Below are positions 1 through 7,697 of a stretch of 64,000 nt of DNA, in pieces; within the stretch, counting starts at the first letter, position 1; each line of letters starts with the position of its first letter. Below the pieces are notes generated by a model that saw only the letters and a list, made by a program, of their open reading frames with translations, did not search any database and was not told where the DNA came from. The translations under genes and the position numbers were made by a program. Source of the stretch: Actinokineospora sp. NBRC 105648 (GTDB lineage Bacteria; Actinomycetota; Actinomycetes; Mycobacteriales; Pseudonocardiaceae); assembly GCF_030269645.1 (NCBI RefSeq), contig NZ_BSTR01000026.1:1-64000 (forward strand), in the 5' to 3' direction.

Positions 1-2
1 CA

Positions 3-104
3 ACCCACTGGGTGAACTGGCGACGCACCCACCAAGCACGCTCACGCTGGTTCCACAAACGCACCAGACTCGCCCGCGACATCGAGAACACCCAGGTCAG
101 CTAA
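3..104 (+). CDS. Transposase C-terminal end (cut by window edge)
   Basis: The last 33 codons of a reading frame enter from the left edge and stop with TAA at 102-104. The translated tail is very basic and rich in Trp, Arg and His (HWVNWRRTHQARSRWFHK near its start), which resembles the extreme C-termini of actinomycete DDE transposases of IS701/IS4 type. No catalytic residue is inside the window, so the family is only a suggestion. The frame ends about 18 bp before a half copy of a palindromic repeat (123-160), so this insertion sequence or a deletion may have removed the other half of that repeat. Confidence 0.45.
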   Translation, partial: THWVNWRRTHQARSRWFHKRTRLARDIENTQVS

Positions 105-122
105 CAAATGGCGGCTGCCGTA

Positions 123-160
123 CTAGGGGCCCCGCGCGAAGTGAGTTCACTAGATCGAGC
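123..160 (+). repeat. Palindromic element, half copy A
   Basis: Only the right arm of the 139-nt palindromic element is present, from CTAGGGGCCCC to ATCGAGC. The missing left arm is replaced by the transposase tail and an 18-bp joint. Its right flank (CTCGGGCAG about 20 bp on) matches the flank of full copy C at 49213, so this was once a complete copy oriented like C and E. Confidence 0.8.
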
Positions 161-255
161 CCCCAATCTTTCCTCGGGCAGCCCATGTCTACGAGCCACC
201 CGTGGCGTCGACCCCAGGGCGGCACATCCCATGACCTGCCCAAGTAAAGACGGAG

Positions 256-395
256 GCTCGATTGGCTGGACTGCCTTCGCGCGGGGCCCCTAGGCGACCG
301 CGTGGGGACAAAGCGTGGGGAGAAGGGCATCCCCACCACTGAGGCAAGTTTAGCGGTCGCCTCCCCCCACACGAAGGCAGTCCACCCAATCGAGC
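256..395 (-). repeat. Palindromic element, copy B
   Basis: A 140-nt element begins and ends with GCTCGAT/ATCGAGC. Outer arms of 31 nt pair with three imperfections (two G-U and one G-G when read on the minus strand). The inner stem GGCGACCGC/GCGGTCGCC is perfect. On the minus strand the conserved interior reads CGCTAAACTTG and later GTGGTGGGGATGCCC. The minus-strand 5' flank contains GCTGGTACGCAA and CCCGTTACG, shared with copies C, D and E. It forms an inverted pair with half copy A, separated by 95 bp. It lies between the transposase tail and the convergent MHYT gene. No other gene is seen in 105-535. Confidence 0.85.
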
Positions 396-535
396 ACAAA
401 CGTAACGGGCATTGCGTACCAGCGGGCACGGCATTTAGAGATTGAAAGACTTAGGGAAAGTGCTCAAAGGGCAGATGGAAGATATGGGCTGGGCCGAGTT
501 GGGGCCGGTGCTGGTGCTGGAGGTGCTCCGGCTGC

Positions 536-1357
536 TTACGGCTTTGCTCGGTCGCCCAGCAGCTTCTCGAGCTGTTGTTCTGCCCAGAGGTCCTCTTCGA
601 TTTCCTTCTCGCTGGAGGAGATGCCGACCGTGAGCAGGGATACCGCTGTCAGCACTCCGAGTACCATCGCGAGCGGTCCGAAGAACGAGTATGCCTCGAT
701 GCCGGTCAGTTGCCCTGATCCGCCGCCGAAGACCTCTACCGCCATGGCCGCCATGCCGGTGTAGTGCATGCCGCTGACCGCGATGCCCATGATGAGGGCC
801 GCGCCGATGGTGGCGGCGATGCCTCGGACGTTGAGGGTGGCCCAGAGGGCCGCGGTGGCGGCGACGACGGCGATCACGATGGAGGCGACGACCAGCAGGG
901 TGTCGTAGCCGACCTGGGCGTTCATGTGCATCGCGGAGATGCCGAGGTAGTGCATGGCGGCGACGCCGATGCCGGTGATCGTTCCGGCGCCGATCAGGCG
1001 GGGCCAGGTGGCCTTGCCGTAGCCGACCGCGGAGAGGCCCAGGCCGACGATGCCGATGGCGACGACGAGGCTGAGGAGTGTGCGGAAGAGGTCGTAGCGG
1101 ATCTCGGTGCCGTCGACGGCGAAGCCGAGCATGCCGACGAAGTGCATGACCCAGATCCCGGTGCCGCCGATGGACACCGCGCCCAGGGCCAGCCACAGCC
1201 GCTTGGACCAGCCGTGCTGCGCGCGGGCGCGCTGCATGCTCAGCAGGCCCAGGGCGCAGCCCAGGGTCGACAGCAGGTAGGCCAGGACGGGCGTGATGGC
1301 TCCGACCGAGAAGTGGTGCACGTGGTTCATCGCCATCCGGAAGGGGTGCGCGGCCAT
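536..1357 (-). CDS. MHYT-domain integral membrane sensor protein
   Basis: This 273-aa membrane protein has about seven hydrophobic segments. MHYT-type motifs occur as MHFVG (near 70), MHYLG (near 134) and MHYTG (near 197), each at the edge of a membrane helix, with further conserved Met/His pairs. In the MHYT family these Met, His and Tyr residues are proposed to bind copper and to sense O2, CO or NO. Here the domain stands alone, with only a short charged C-terminal tail and no GGDEF, EAL or kinase domain, so no output is visible. The start at 1357 is the longest; in-frame Met codons at 1336 and 1330 are possible. It diverges from the next gene and shows no link to the polyketide cluster. 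Confidence 0.85.
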   Translation of the reverse strand: MAAHPFRMAMNHVHHFSVGAITPVLAYLLSTLGCALGLLSMQRARAQHGWSKRLWLALGAVSIGGTGIWVMHFVGMLGFAVDGTEIRYDLFRTLLSLVVAIGIVGLGLSAVGYGKATWPRLIGAGTITGIGVAAMHYLGISAMHMNAQVGYDTLLVVASIVIAVVAATAALWATLNVRGIAATIGAALIMGIAVSGMHYTGMAAMAVEVFGGGSGQLTGIEAYSFFGPLAMVLGVLTAVSLLTVGISSSEKEIEEDLWAEQQLEKLLGDRAKP

Positions 1358-1615
1358 GACCGAAAGGTCCTATCACTGGCAGCAGATCACGACCGGCGCA
1401 CGTGGACCAATTCCTGAACCTGAGACATGTTTCATACTCAACTACCCTTGCGCAGGGCGTTGACCTGGGCGTATGGCGACTCTCAAAAGGACGTCCGAAG
1501 TGGATCATGGTAGTCCGGTCGGGGTAGAGGTCTGCGGTCCGGTACTTGATCGGTAACGTGTGCCCCGGGGACGCGACTCACCGTGTCGACGGCATCGGTG
1601 GTGAGGGAGACCTTG

Positions 1616-2560
1616 GTGAGTGGCGCGCGGCGGGGCGGGGACGACCGGGGTGGCGCGTCGCTGCTGGGCAAGGTTCTCGCCCAGTGGGTGGCGGCGGGGT
1701 TCCTCGGCTGCCTCGGTGTGCTCTACCTGGTGCGGAACCAGGACCCGGCCGCCCTCGCCCGCGAGCAGGTCGTCTGGGTCACCGCCGCGTGCGCGCCGCC
1801 GGCGGCGCTGTGGGTCGTGCGCAGGCACCGGGTGCGGCCGATGGGGGTCCTCGCCACCCTGCTGCGCACCGTCGCGCTGCTCGCGGTGGCGACCGGGGTG
1901 TCGGTCGTCATCGGTCCGCTCGCCAAGGTGGACCTGACCATCGTCGATCCCCGGCGGATCACGGCGATGCTGGTGCTGGTCTGGACCTGGATCGTGGTCT
2001 CCCGGTTCGTCGACCGGCGCACCGGCCCGTCCCGGGGCGCCGATGGGCGTCGGACCGGGGTCGCCGGGAAGCGCGGTCCGGCGGACTCCCGGCGCGGTGG
2101 TCCGCAGCCCGGCCAGGTGTGGATGGCGTGGGTCCCGTTCGAGGAGGGCAGCTACGGACCGGGCGAGCCGTCCGGCAAGGACCGGACCTGCCTGGTGGTC
2201 AGCGCCTCCGCCCGGCACGCCTACGTCCTCAAGATCACCTCCAAGGACAAGACCGGTCAGCACGGCTACCTGCCGATGCCGCACGGCTGGCACCCCTGGC
2301 GGGACGAGGAGTCCTGGCTGCAGGTCGGGGTCCTGCACAAGGTGCCGAACCAGGACTTCCGCGACTTCGTGTGCCAGTGCCCGACCGGGACCTGGCGCCG
2401 GGCCCAGGCGCTCAGCCCGAGCGGGTCCGCCCCCGACCAACCGCGGTCGCGGCGGTCGGGGGCGCAGGACCGGTCCAAGGAACAGGCCACGCGCGGCTCG
2501 TCGAGCACGTCGCGCCCGCAGCGCCGCACGGCGGGGTCCCGCCCGCGCAAGCGAACCTAG
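1616..2560 (+). CDS. Membrane protein with C-terminal PemK/MazF-like domain
   Basis: A protein of about 314 aa. The first half carries four predicted membrane helices (roughly residues 18-40, 52-72, 77-101 and 115-131). The second half is soluble and begins with PGQVWMAWVPFEEG, followed by KDRTCLVVS, the beta-strand signature at the start of PemK/MazF-like toxins. A basic Ser/Arg-rich tail ends the protein. In that family the fold is usually a small free RNase toxin; fused to membrane helices it may instead be a binding module. No antitoxin-like gene lies beside it. The GTG at 1616 is preferred because AGGGAG lies 6 nt upstream; the frame is open to a GTG at 1583. It converges with the hydrolase gene, with 10 bp between the stops. 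Confidence 0.65.
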   Translation: MSGARRGGDDRGGASLLGKVLAQWVAAGFLGCLGVLYLVRNQDPAALAREQVVWVTAACAPPAALWVVRRHRVRPMGVLATLLRTVALLAVATGVSVVIGPLAKVDLTIVDPRRITAMLVLVWTWIVVSRFVDRRTGPSRGADGRRTGVAGKRGPADSRRGGPQPGQVWMAWVPFEEGSYGPGEPSGKDRTCLVVSASARHAYVLKITSKDKTGQHGYLPMPHGWHPWRDEESWLQVGVLHKVPNQDFRDFVCQCPTGTWRRAQALSPSGSAPDQPRSRRSGAQDRSKEQATRGSSSTSRPQRRTAGSRPRKRT

Positions 2561-2570
2561 CCGGGGCGGG

Positions 2571-3320
2571 TCAGGTCGTGCTGAGGGTGCGATCCAGCAG
2601 GGGGAGCAGTCGGTCCCAGTGGCGCTGGAGCGCGGCCGGGTCGAAGGCTTGCGTGTCGGACATGGTGAAGCCGTGCAGGGTTCCGGGGTAGACCTCGGAG
2701 GTGTGGCCGACACCAGTGGCGGTCAAGGCCTCGTCGAGCGTCCCGCGGGCCTGCGGCGTCATGTCCTTCTCGGCGTGGCCGAGGTGGACCTGGGCGGTGA
2801 TCCGGGGGACGAGGAGGTGCGGGCTGTCGGGTGCGTCGGTGACCAGGTTGCCGGGGTGGAACCCGGCGACGGCGGCCACCCGGTCGGGGTGCGCCGCCGC
2901 GGTGCGCATGGCCAGGACGGCGCCCATGCAGTAGCCGATCACGGCGACGGGTCCGGGGCTGACCTCGGGCTGGTCGGCCAGGAACCCGAGGTAGGCCTCG
3001 GCGTCGCGCAGCACGTGGTCGGTGGTGTGCGCCCTGACCAACGGCATCAGCTGGGCGACGAGCTTGGGCCGGGTCTCCTCGTCGATGTGCTCGGGGAGCG
3101 CGACCAGCGGTGCCGGGCCGTGCCGGTAGTACACGTTGGGGACGAGAACGTAGTACCCGTGCTCGGCCAGTTCACGGGCCCGGTCCTCCAGCACGGGCCG
3201 GATGCCGAAGACGTCGGTGTACAGCAGCACGCCGGGGTTCCGCCGGGCACCGTCGGGGAAGGCGGCGAAGGCGTCGGCCTGGCCGTCCGCGGTGGGGATC
3301 TGCAGCTTCTTGGTGGGCAT
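2571..3320 (-). CDS. Dienelactone hydrolase family protein
   Basis: A 249-aa alpha/beta hydrolase of the dienelactone hydrolase family. The nucleophile is cysteine in GYCMGA (about residue 127), as in classical dienelactone hydrolases; a late Asp (HAEKDMT) and His (LHGF) complete the Cys-Asp-His triad. The substrate is unknown; these enzymes open cyclic esters or act as general carboxyl-esterases in the cytoplasm. The ATG at 3320 is chosen because AGAGGA precedes it by a few nucleotides and the protein then starts like its family (MPTKKLQIPT); a longer frame to 3461 lacks such support. It lies outside the polyketide cluster. Confidence 0.85.
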   Translation of the reverse strand: MPTKKLQIPTADGQADAFAAFPDGARRNPGVLLYTDVFGIRPVLEDRARELAEHGYYVLVPNVYYRHGPAPLVALPEHIDEETRPKLVAQLMPLVRAHTTDHVLRDAEAYLGFLADQPEVSPGPVAVIGYCMGAVLAMRTAAAHPDRVAAVAGFHPGNLVTDAPDSPHLLVPRITAQVHLGHAEKDMTPQARGTLDEALTATGVGHTSEVYPGTLHGFTMSDTQAFDPAALQRHWDRLLPLLDRTLSTT

Positions 3321-4490
3321 GTGTCCTCTTGTCGTGGTTGACGTGTCGAGCCTGTGGTCAAGCACGACGGAGGAGGTGCCCGCGCGTGCGGGCCGAGTCC
3401 TCGGTCGAGGAGCGGGTCCGCGGCGGCCCGTGCGGCGCTCAGGAGAGCACCGGGTCGCCAATCTGTGTGTGGCGCGATGCCGTCCCGGTAGTCATCACCA
3501 CCAACCTATCCCACCCGCCCCACCCGGCGCAGGCAGCGGCGAACGAGTAGCTGCTGCTCGCGACTCCGAGCGCGAACCGGCCGGGTGGTCCTATGTGGAC
3601 CTGGTCGACACCGTCGAGCACGTGGTCGTCCGGTACCCGCCCGGGTGGACTGGCGCGCGAGGTGGCCACGACTGGGAATCCGGTGCCGCTCGAGCGGCCG
3701 GCGCGGAACCTGCTGGGGAACGGTGTCCGGCGCACCGTGGTGACCGGCGGCACCCGCGGCACCGGGGCGGGCGGCGCGCCTGGACCGTCCGTCCCCGGGG
3801 CCGCCTGCTGCGGCTTTTCGGGCTGGCTTAACTAGGTGCGCGGCTTCGAGCGCATGGATAGTCTCGTGTCAACAGTCACCGCGTGAACGCGAAGGCAACC
3901 GCGTGACGATCCGGCGTGGAGTTCCGCCGGGGCATGACGACCGCGCCATGGGGGTGCGGGCTTTGGGGGGATAGAAGATGAACAGGGATAGGGAGTGGCT
4001 CTTCGACACCGGTGTCTCGAGTCCCGACGGTGGTCTCATCGCCGTCGCGTTCGGGGGAGCGGTCGCGCGATAGCCGTCAGGTAGCCCGGTGGGCGGGTCG
4101 CGCGACCCGCCCACCCGGGCCACCCGGTCCGCGGGCGCGCCACGGGGGAGCGCCGGGGGACCGGTCCGGATAATCCACAATGGACCTTCGGGTCCGCGGC
4201 GCCGCCGGCCACGGGTGTGGGCGGCGGCGCTGTCCATTGCGCCCAGTCCGCCGCGCTCGATCCGCCGCACTCAGTCAGCTGCGCCCGCGCGGCGGTCGAG
4301 TCCACAGCGGCCGGGTCCACCGCGTCCCGTGCGGCGCTCTGTGTCCGGATGATCACCGCGTGGCACCGGCTCTCCTGAGCCGCCCGTCCACCACTCCGCG
4401 GGCCCGCGCGTCCACCGGAGAGTGTGGTTTAGAGCACGGAAAGTGCCTGCTCCTAGGGTTCGGCCGATTTCGTCCGATGAGGAGTCAGCC
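3321..4490. other. Long intergenic region without a convincing gene
   Basis: About 1.17 kb between the hydrolase and the acyltransferase. Open frames occur on both strands, but they overlap one another, have Arg/Pro/Gly-rich compositions typical of shadow frames in GC-rich DNA, and lack motifs. A 31-codon frame at 3978-4073 starts shortly after a G-rich stretch and may be a small peptide, but nothing else supports it. The right end holds the probable promoter of the acyltransferase. This gap probably marks the left edge of the cluster. Confidence 0.5.
4426..4459 (+). promoter_or_regulatory. Candidate promoter with SARP-like box before acyltransferase
   Basis: GGTTTAG at 4426-4432 is followed by a TANNNT-type -10 hexamer, TAGGGT, at 4454-4459, with the start codon at 4491. 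The same heptamer and the same 28-nt offset to a -10-like hexamer occur before the cyclase gene (51255 to 51227, minus strand). No clear second heptamer is visible here. Assignment to the cluster's SARP is inference. Confidence 0.35.
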
Positions 4491-5630
4491 ATGGTCACCA
4501 GTCCTGTCCCCGCGCGATTACCGACGCTCACCGGCGCGCGGTTCCTCGCCGCGTTCGCCGTCTTCTTCAGCCACGCCGTCGTCACCGGCTACCTCGGACC
4601 CGAGGCGGTCGCCGACCTGCTCCCGTTCGCCTTCTCGGCGGGCTGGGCCGGGGTCGAGTTCTTCTTCATCCTCAGCGGTTTCGTGCTCACCTGGTCCGCC
4701 CGGGCCGAGGACACCAAGGCTCGGTTCGTCCGGCGCAGGCTGGCCAAGGTCTTCCCGCTGCACGTGGTCACCTGGGCCGCCGCGGCCGGGCTGGCGCTGT
4801 GGGCGGGGCAGGCGCTGACCGCCAAGCAGTTGGTGCCCAGCCTGTTCCTGGTGCACACCTGGCAGCCCGACCTGGAGACCATCCGCGCGGTGAACGTGCC
4901 GAGCTGGTCGCTGGGCGTGGAGCTGCTGTTCTACCTGGCGTTCCCGTGGATCAAGCCGCTGGTCGACCGGATCCCGGCGCGGCGGCTGTGGGCGGTGGCG
5001 ACCGGGCTGGCCGCGGTGACCGTGGCGCTGCCCGCGATCGCCCTGGGCCTGGTGCCCGGCGAGCCCAAGATCCCGGGGCTGGAGATGTCGCTGGCCCAGA
5101 ACTGGTTCCTGGTCTCGCTCCCACCGGTGCGGCTGCTCGACTTCGTGCTAGGCATCGTGCTGGCCCGGATCGTGCTCTCCGGCCGGTGGATCCGGCTGGG
5201 CGTGCTGCCCATCCTCGGGCTGGTCGCGGCGGGCTTCGCGGCCGAGGTGCTGCTGTTCCCCACGGTGTGGGGGCTCACCGCCCCGCTGGTGGTGCCGCTG
5301 GCGCTGCTGATCGCGGCGAGCGCGGCGGCGGACGTGCGCGGTGCCGCCTCGCCGCTGCGGACCCGGCCGCTGGTGTGGCTGGGGGACATCTCCTTCGCGC
5401 TGTACCTGGTGCACTACCCGATCCTGGAGTTCAGCCGCGGGGTGCTGTTCCCGGAGGGCAACAACACCACCGTCGCGGCCGTGGTCACCCTCGGCGGCTT
5501 GCTGGCGGTGTCGATCGGGGTGGCCTGGCTGCTGCACGTCGCGGTGGAGAAACCGGGCATGCGGCTGCTCGCCGCACCGCGCGCGCGGACGCCCGTCGTC
5601 GAGTCGAAACCGGGGCTAGAGACGGTTTAG
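4491..5630 (+). CDS. Acyltransferase-3 family membrane O-acyltransferase
   Basis: A 379-aa integral membrane protein of the acyltransferase-3 family. It begins with RFLAAFAVFFSH, which carries the conserved early Arg and the catalytic-type His, and has about ten hydrophobic segments. Family members transfer acyl groups, often acetyl, from the cytoplasmic side to sugars, lipids or natural products. The ATG at 4491 follows AGGAG by 6 nt. Codon 10 is TTA (4518-4520), so translation may depend on the bldA leucyl-tRNA. The gene ends only 53 bp before A1 and runs the same way, so it could acylate the polyketide product; it has no counterpart among the aby genes I recall, so it may also be a flanking gene. 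Confidence 0.8.
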   Translation: MVTSPVPARLPTLTGARFLAAFAVFFSHAVVTGYLGPEAVADLLPFAFSAGWAGVEFFFILSGFVLTWSARAEDTKARFVRRRLAKVFPLHVVTWAAAAGLALWAGQALTAKQLVPSLFLVHTWQPDLETIRAVNVPSWSLGVELLFYLAFPWIKPLVDRIPARRLWAVATGLAAVTVALPAIALGLVPGEPKIPGLEMSLAQNWFLVSLPPVRLLDFVLGIVLARIVLSGRWIRLGVLPILGLVAAGFAAEVLLFPTVWGLTAPLVVPLALLIAASAAADVRGAASPLRTRPLVWLGDISFALYLVHYPILEFSRGVLFPEGNNTTVAAVVTLGGLLAVSIGVAWLLHVAVEKPGMRLLAAPRARTPVVESKPGLETV

Positions 5631-5646
5631 CGCGCGTCTTTAGCGT
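5624..5646 (+). promoter_or_regulatory. Candidate promoter of the tetronate/PKS operon
   Basis: Two TTTAG-containing heptamers (GGTTTAG at 5624, TCTTTAG at 5637) are spaced 13 bp apart, and the second overlaps a TAGCGT hexamer at 5641-5646. The first overlaps the acyltransferase stop codon. TAGCGT also occurs as a likely -10 before the P450, SARP and SDR genes. The 13-bp spacing departs from the usual 11-bp SARP repeat period, so only the promoter role is modestly supported. Confidence 0.3.
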
Positions 5647-5683
5647 TCCTCGCATCGACTGAGCGACTTGGGAAGGGTGGACT

Positions 5684-6715
5684 GTGGGGGCCAAACCGGT
5701 ACGCGTCCTGTCCGTCGGCACGGCTCTGCCGGGGCCCCCGGTGGACACCGCGGCGCTCGCCGCCCGGTTCGGCATGAACCGGCTGTGGGAGCAGTGGGTG
5801 GACACCTTCATCGGCACCCGCAGCAGGCACCTGGCGGTCGACCTGGAGACCGGGCGGCAGCGGCACACCCTCGCCGACCTCGGCGAGACCGCCGCCCGCG
5901 AGGCGATCGCGGACGCCCGCCTGTCCACTGAGGACATCGACGTGGTGGTGCTGGGCACCGCGACCCCCGACGAGCTGATGCCGACCACGGTCAATGTGGT
6001 CGCCGACCGGCTGCGGATCGACGGGGTGCCCACCTTCCAGCTGCAGTCCGGCTGCTCCGGGGCGGTGCAGACCTTCGACGTGGCGAGCGCGCTGCTGGGC
6101 ACCGGCGCCTACCGCACCGCCCTGGTGATCGGCGGGGACGTCATCGCCCGGCACTACGACGTCTCCGCCGACCTGCACGCCGTGCCGCCGGAGGAGCTGG
6201 TCAACTACGTGCTCTTCGGCGACGGCGCGGGCGCGGCCGTGCTCACCACCGAGGAGGACGCCGACGCGCCGGTCGTGCGCCGGGTGCTGACCCGGCTCAC
6301 CGGCCTCGATCGCGAGCCCGGGCAGGTGCTGCGCTGGTTCGGCCTGGTGGACCGGGCCAGCGCGCAGGCGCCCGCCCGGGAGGACTACAAGGCGATCGAG
6401 GAGTCGGTGCCGGTGATGGCCAGGGAGGTCGCCGACGAGCTGCTCGACGACCTGGGCTGGAAGCGCGAGGAGGTCGACTACCTGCTGCCCCCGCAGCTCT
6501 CCGTCGCGATGACCGCCAAGATCACCGCCGGGCTCGACTTCCCCGGCGCGCGCGAGGTCTCCTGCGTCGCCGACATCGGCAACAACGGCAACGCCCTGCT
6601 GTTCTTCCAGCTGCGGCGGCTGCTCGCCGAGATGCGCGGCCCGGCGCGGGCGATCGCGGTCGCCATCGAGTCCAGCAAGTGGATCAAGTCCGGGCTGGCC
6701 CTGGAAACCCTGTGA
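5684..6715 (+). CDS. abyA1: KASIII-like tetronate-forming synthase (AbyA1 type)
   Basis: A 343-aa thiolase-fold protein of the 3-oxoacyl-ACP synthase III family. The nucleophile Cys lies in GCSGAVQ (about residue 127). In the tetronate pathway this enzyme type is held to join the beta-ketoacyl chain from the last PKS module to glyceryl-ACP, forming the tetronate ring and releasing the chain in place of a thioesterase. The usual His of the Cys-His-Asn triad is replaced: where KASIII has PHQAN, this protein reads PPQLS; the later Asn in IGNNGN is kept. The GTG start at 5684 follows GGAAGGG. A3 follows after 20 bp, and A4 and A5 overlap in sequence, so A1-A3-A4-A5 form one operon leading into the PKS. 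Confidence 0.88.
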   Translation: MGAKPVRVLSVGTALPGPPVDTAALAARFGMNRLWEQWVDTFIGTRSRHLAVDLETGRQRHTLADLGETAAREAIADARLSTEDIDVVVLGTATPDELMPTTVNVVADRLRIDGVPTFQLQSGCSGAVQTFDVASALLGTGAYRTALVIGGDVIARHYDVSADLHAVPPEELVNYVLFGDGAGAAVLTTEEDADAPVVRRVLTRLTGLDREPGQVLRWFGLVDRASAQAPAREDYKAIEESVPVMAREVADELLDDLGWKREEVDYLLPPQLSVAMTAKITAGLDFPGAREVSCVADIGNNGNALLFFQLRRLLAEMRGPARAIAVAIESSKWIKSGLALETL

Positions 6716-6735
6716 GCACTCGGGAGGACACACCC

Positions 6736-6957
6736 ATGACCACGGCCGACTTCGTCCGGCTGGTGCGCGACGAGCTGGGCCTGGAGGTGGCCGAGGGCGA
6801 CCTCGACCGCGACCTCGACGAGCTCGGCGGCTGGGACTCGGTGCACCTGCTGGCGATCGCGGTGTCGCTGGAGCGGCACGCGGGCACCCAGGTGTCGCTG
6901 CCGGACCTGCTGACCGCGCGCACCCTCGGCGCGATCCACGGGCTGGTGGCCGCGTGA
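6736..6957 (+). CDS. abyA3: Discrete acyl carrier protein for the glyceryl unit (AbyA3 type)
   Basis: A 73-aa stand-alone ACP. The phosphopantetheine attachment Ser is S35 in GGWDSVHLL. In tetronate pathways the FkbH-like enzyme (here at 39273) loads 1,3-bisphosphoglycerate onto such an ACP as a glyceryl thioester, which A1 then joins to the polyketide. The ATG at 6736 follows GGGAGGA. The stop overlaps the GTG of A4 by four bases (GTGA), which suggests coupled translation. The separation of this ACP from its loading enzyme by more than 30 kb is made up for by the shared operon. Confidence 0.9.
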   Translation: MTTADFVRLVRDELGLEVAEGDLDRDLDELGGWDSVHLLAIAVSLERHAGTQVSLPDLLTARTLGAIHGLVAA

Positions 6958-7697
6958 GCCACCCCGTCCCCGTGCAGCGCAGGCACACGCTGCTCTTCCT
7001 CGACCAGGTCCGCGACTTCGCCCCGGTCTTCCTCGACACCGAGGTCGACGCCACCGCCATCGTCGCCGCCAGGGCGCGGGCCGCGGCGGCGGGCGAGCGC
7101 CGGTCCGTCGTCTCGTTCGTGGTGCACGCCGCCGCGGGCGTGCTGGCCAAGCACCCGGAGGCGAACTCCGCGATCCAGAGCGGCGAGCTGGCCACCTTCG
7201 ACACGGTGAGCGCGAAGGTGACGCTGGACAAGCGGCTCGGCGGTCAGCGCGTCGTGCTGGCCACCGTGCTGCCCGACCTGGCGGCGGCCTCCCTCGCCGA
7301 CATCCAGGCCCAGATCGACGACGCGATCGCCGCGGACCCGGACACCGACCCGCGGTTCGCGGGCATCCGCGCGCTCGCTGCGCTGCCCGCCGACGAGGCG
7401 CGCGCCCGCTTCGCCGAGTCCGCCGCCGACCTGGCGCTGCGGCCCAGGATCACCGGCACGTTCAGCGTCACCTCGCTCGGGCACCGCGCGGTCGACGGGT
7501 TCCACTCCGTCGGCGGCACGACCGTCACCCTGGGCGTCGGCCGGGTCGTCGACCGGCCGGTGGTCCGCGACGGCGCGGTGGTCGTGGCCCCGGTGCTGCG
7601 GCTGTCGCTGACCTTCGACCACCGGGTGATCGACGGCGCCGAGGCCGCCGACGTGCTCACCGAGATCAAGGACGCGCTGGAGGGGACCGAGGGATGA
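6954..7697 (+). CDS. abyA4: E2-like acyltransferase of tetronate maturation (AbyA4 type)
   Basis: A 247-aa protein that corresponds to the catalytic domain of 2-oxoacid dehydrogenase E2 acyltransferases without lipoyl or peripheral-subunit domains. The active-site motif HRVIDG, with its His and Asp, lies near residue 223. In the agglomerin and abyssomicin pathways the homologous enzyme acetylates the hydroxymethyl group of the tetronate, and the next gene product eliminates acetate to give an exocyclic methylene. The start is GTG, overlapping the A3 stop; the 3' end overlaps the ATG of A5 (ATGA). The stand-alone catalytic domain and this context set it apart from a metabolic E2 subunit. Confidence 0.87.
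   Translation: MSHPVPVQRRHTLLFLDQVRDFAPVFLDTEVDATAIVAARARAAAAGERRSVVSFVVHAAAGVLAKHPEANSAIQSGELATFDTVSAKVTLDKRLGGQRVVLATVLPDLAAASLADIQAQIDDAIAADPDTDPRFAGIRALAALPADEARARFAESAADLALRPRITGTFSVTSLGHRAVDGFHSVGGTTVTLGVGRVVDRPVVRDGAVVVAPVLRLSLTFDHRVIDGAEAADVLTEIKDALEGTEG

Noticed and set aside
3439-3835. Overlapping frames of 80-107 codons upstream of the hydrolase gene
   Set aside because: They overlap on both strands, have no motifs or ribosome sites, and show compositions typical of shadow frames.
3978-4073. 31-codon frame after a G-rich stretch, possible small peptide
   Set aside because: No homologue or partner is recognised and the length is within chance, so it is mentioned only in the intergenic entry.
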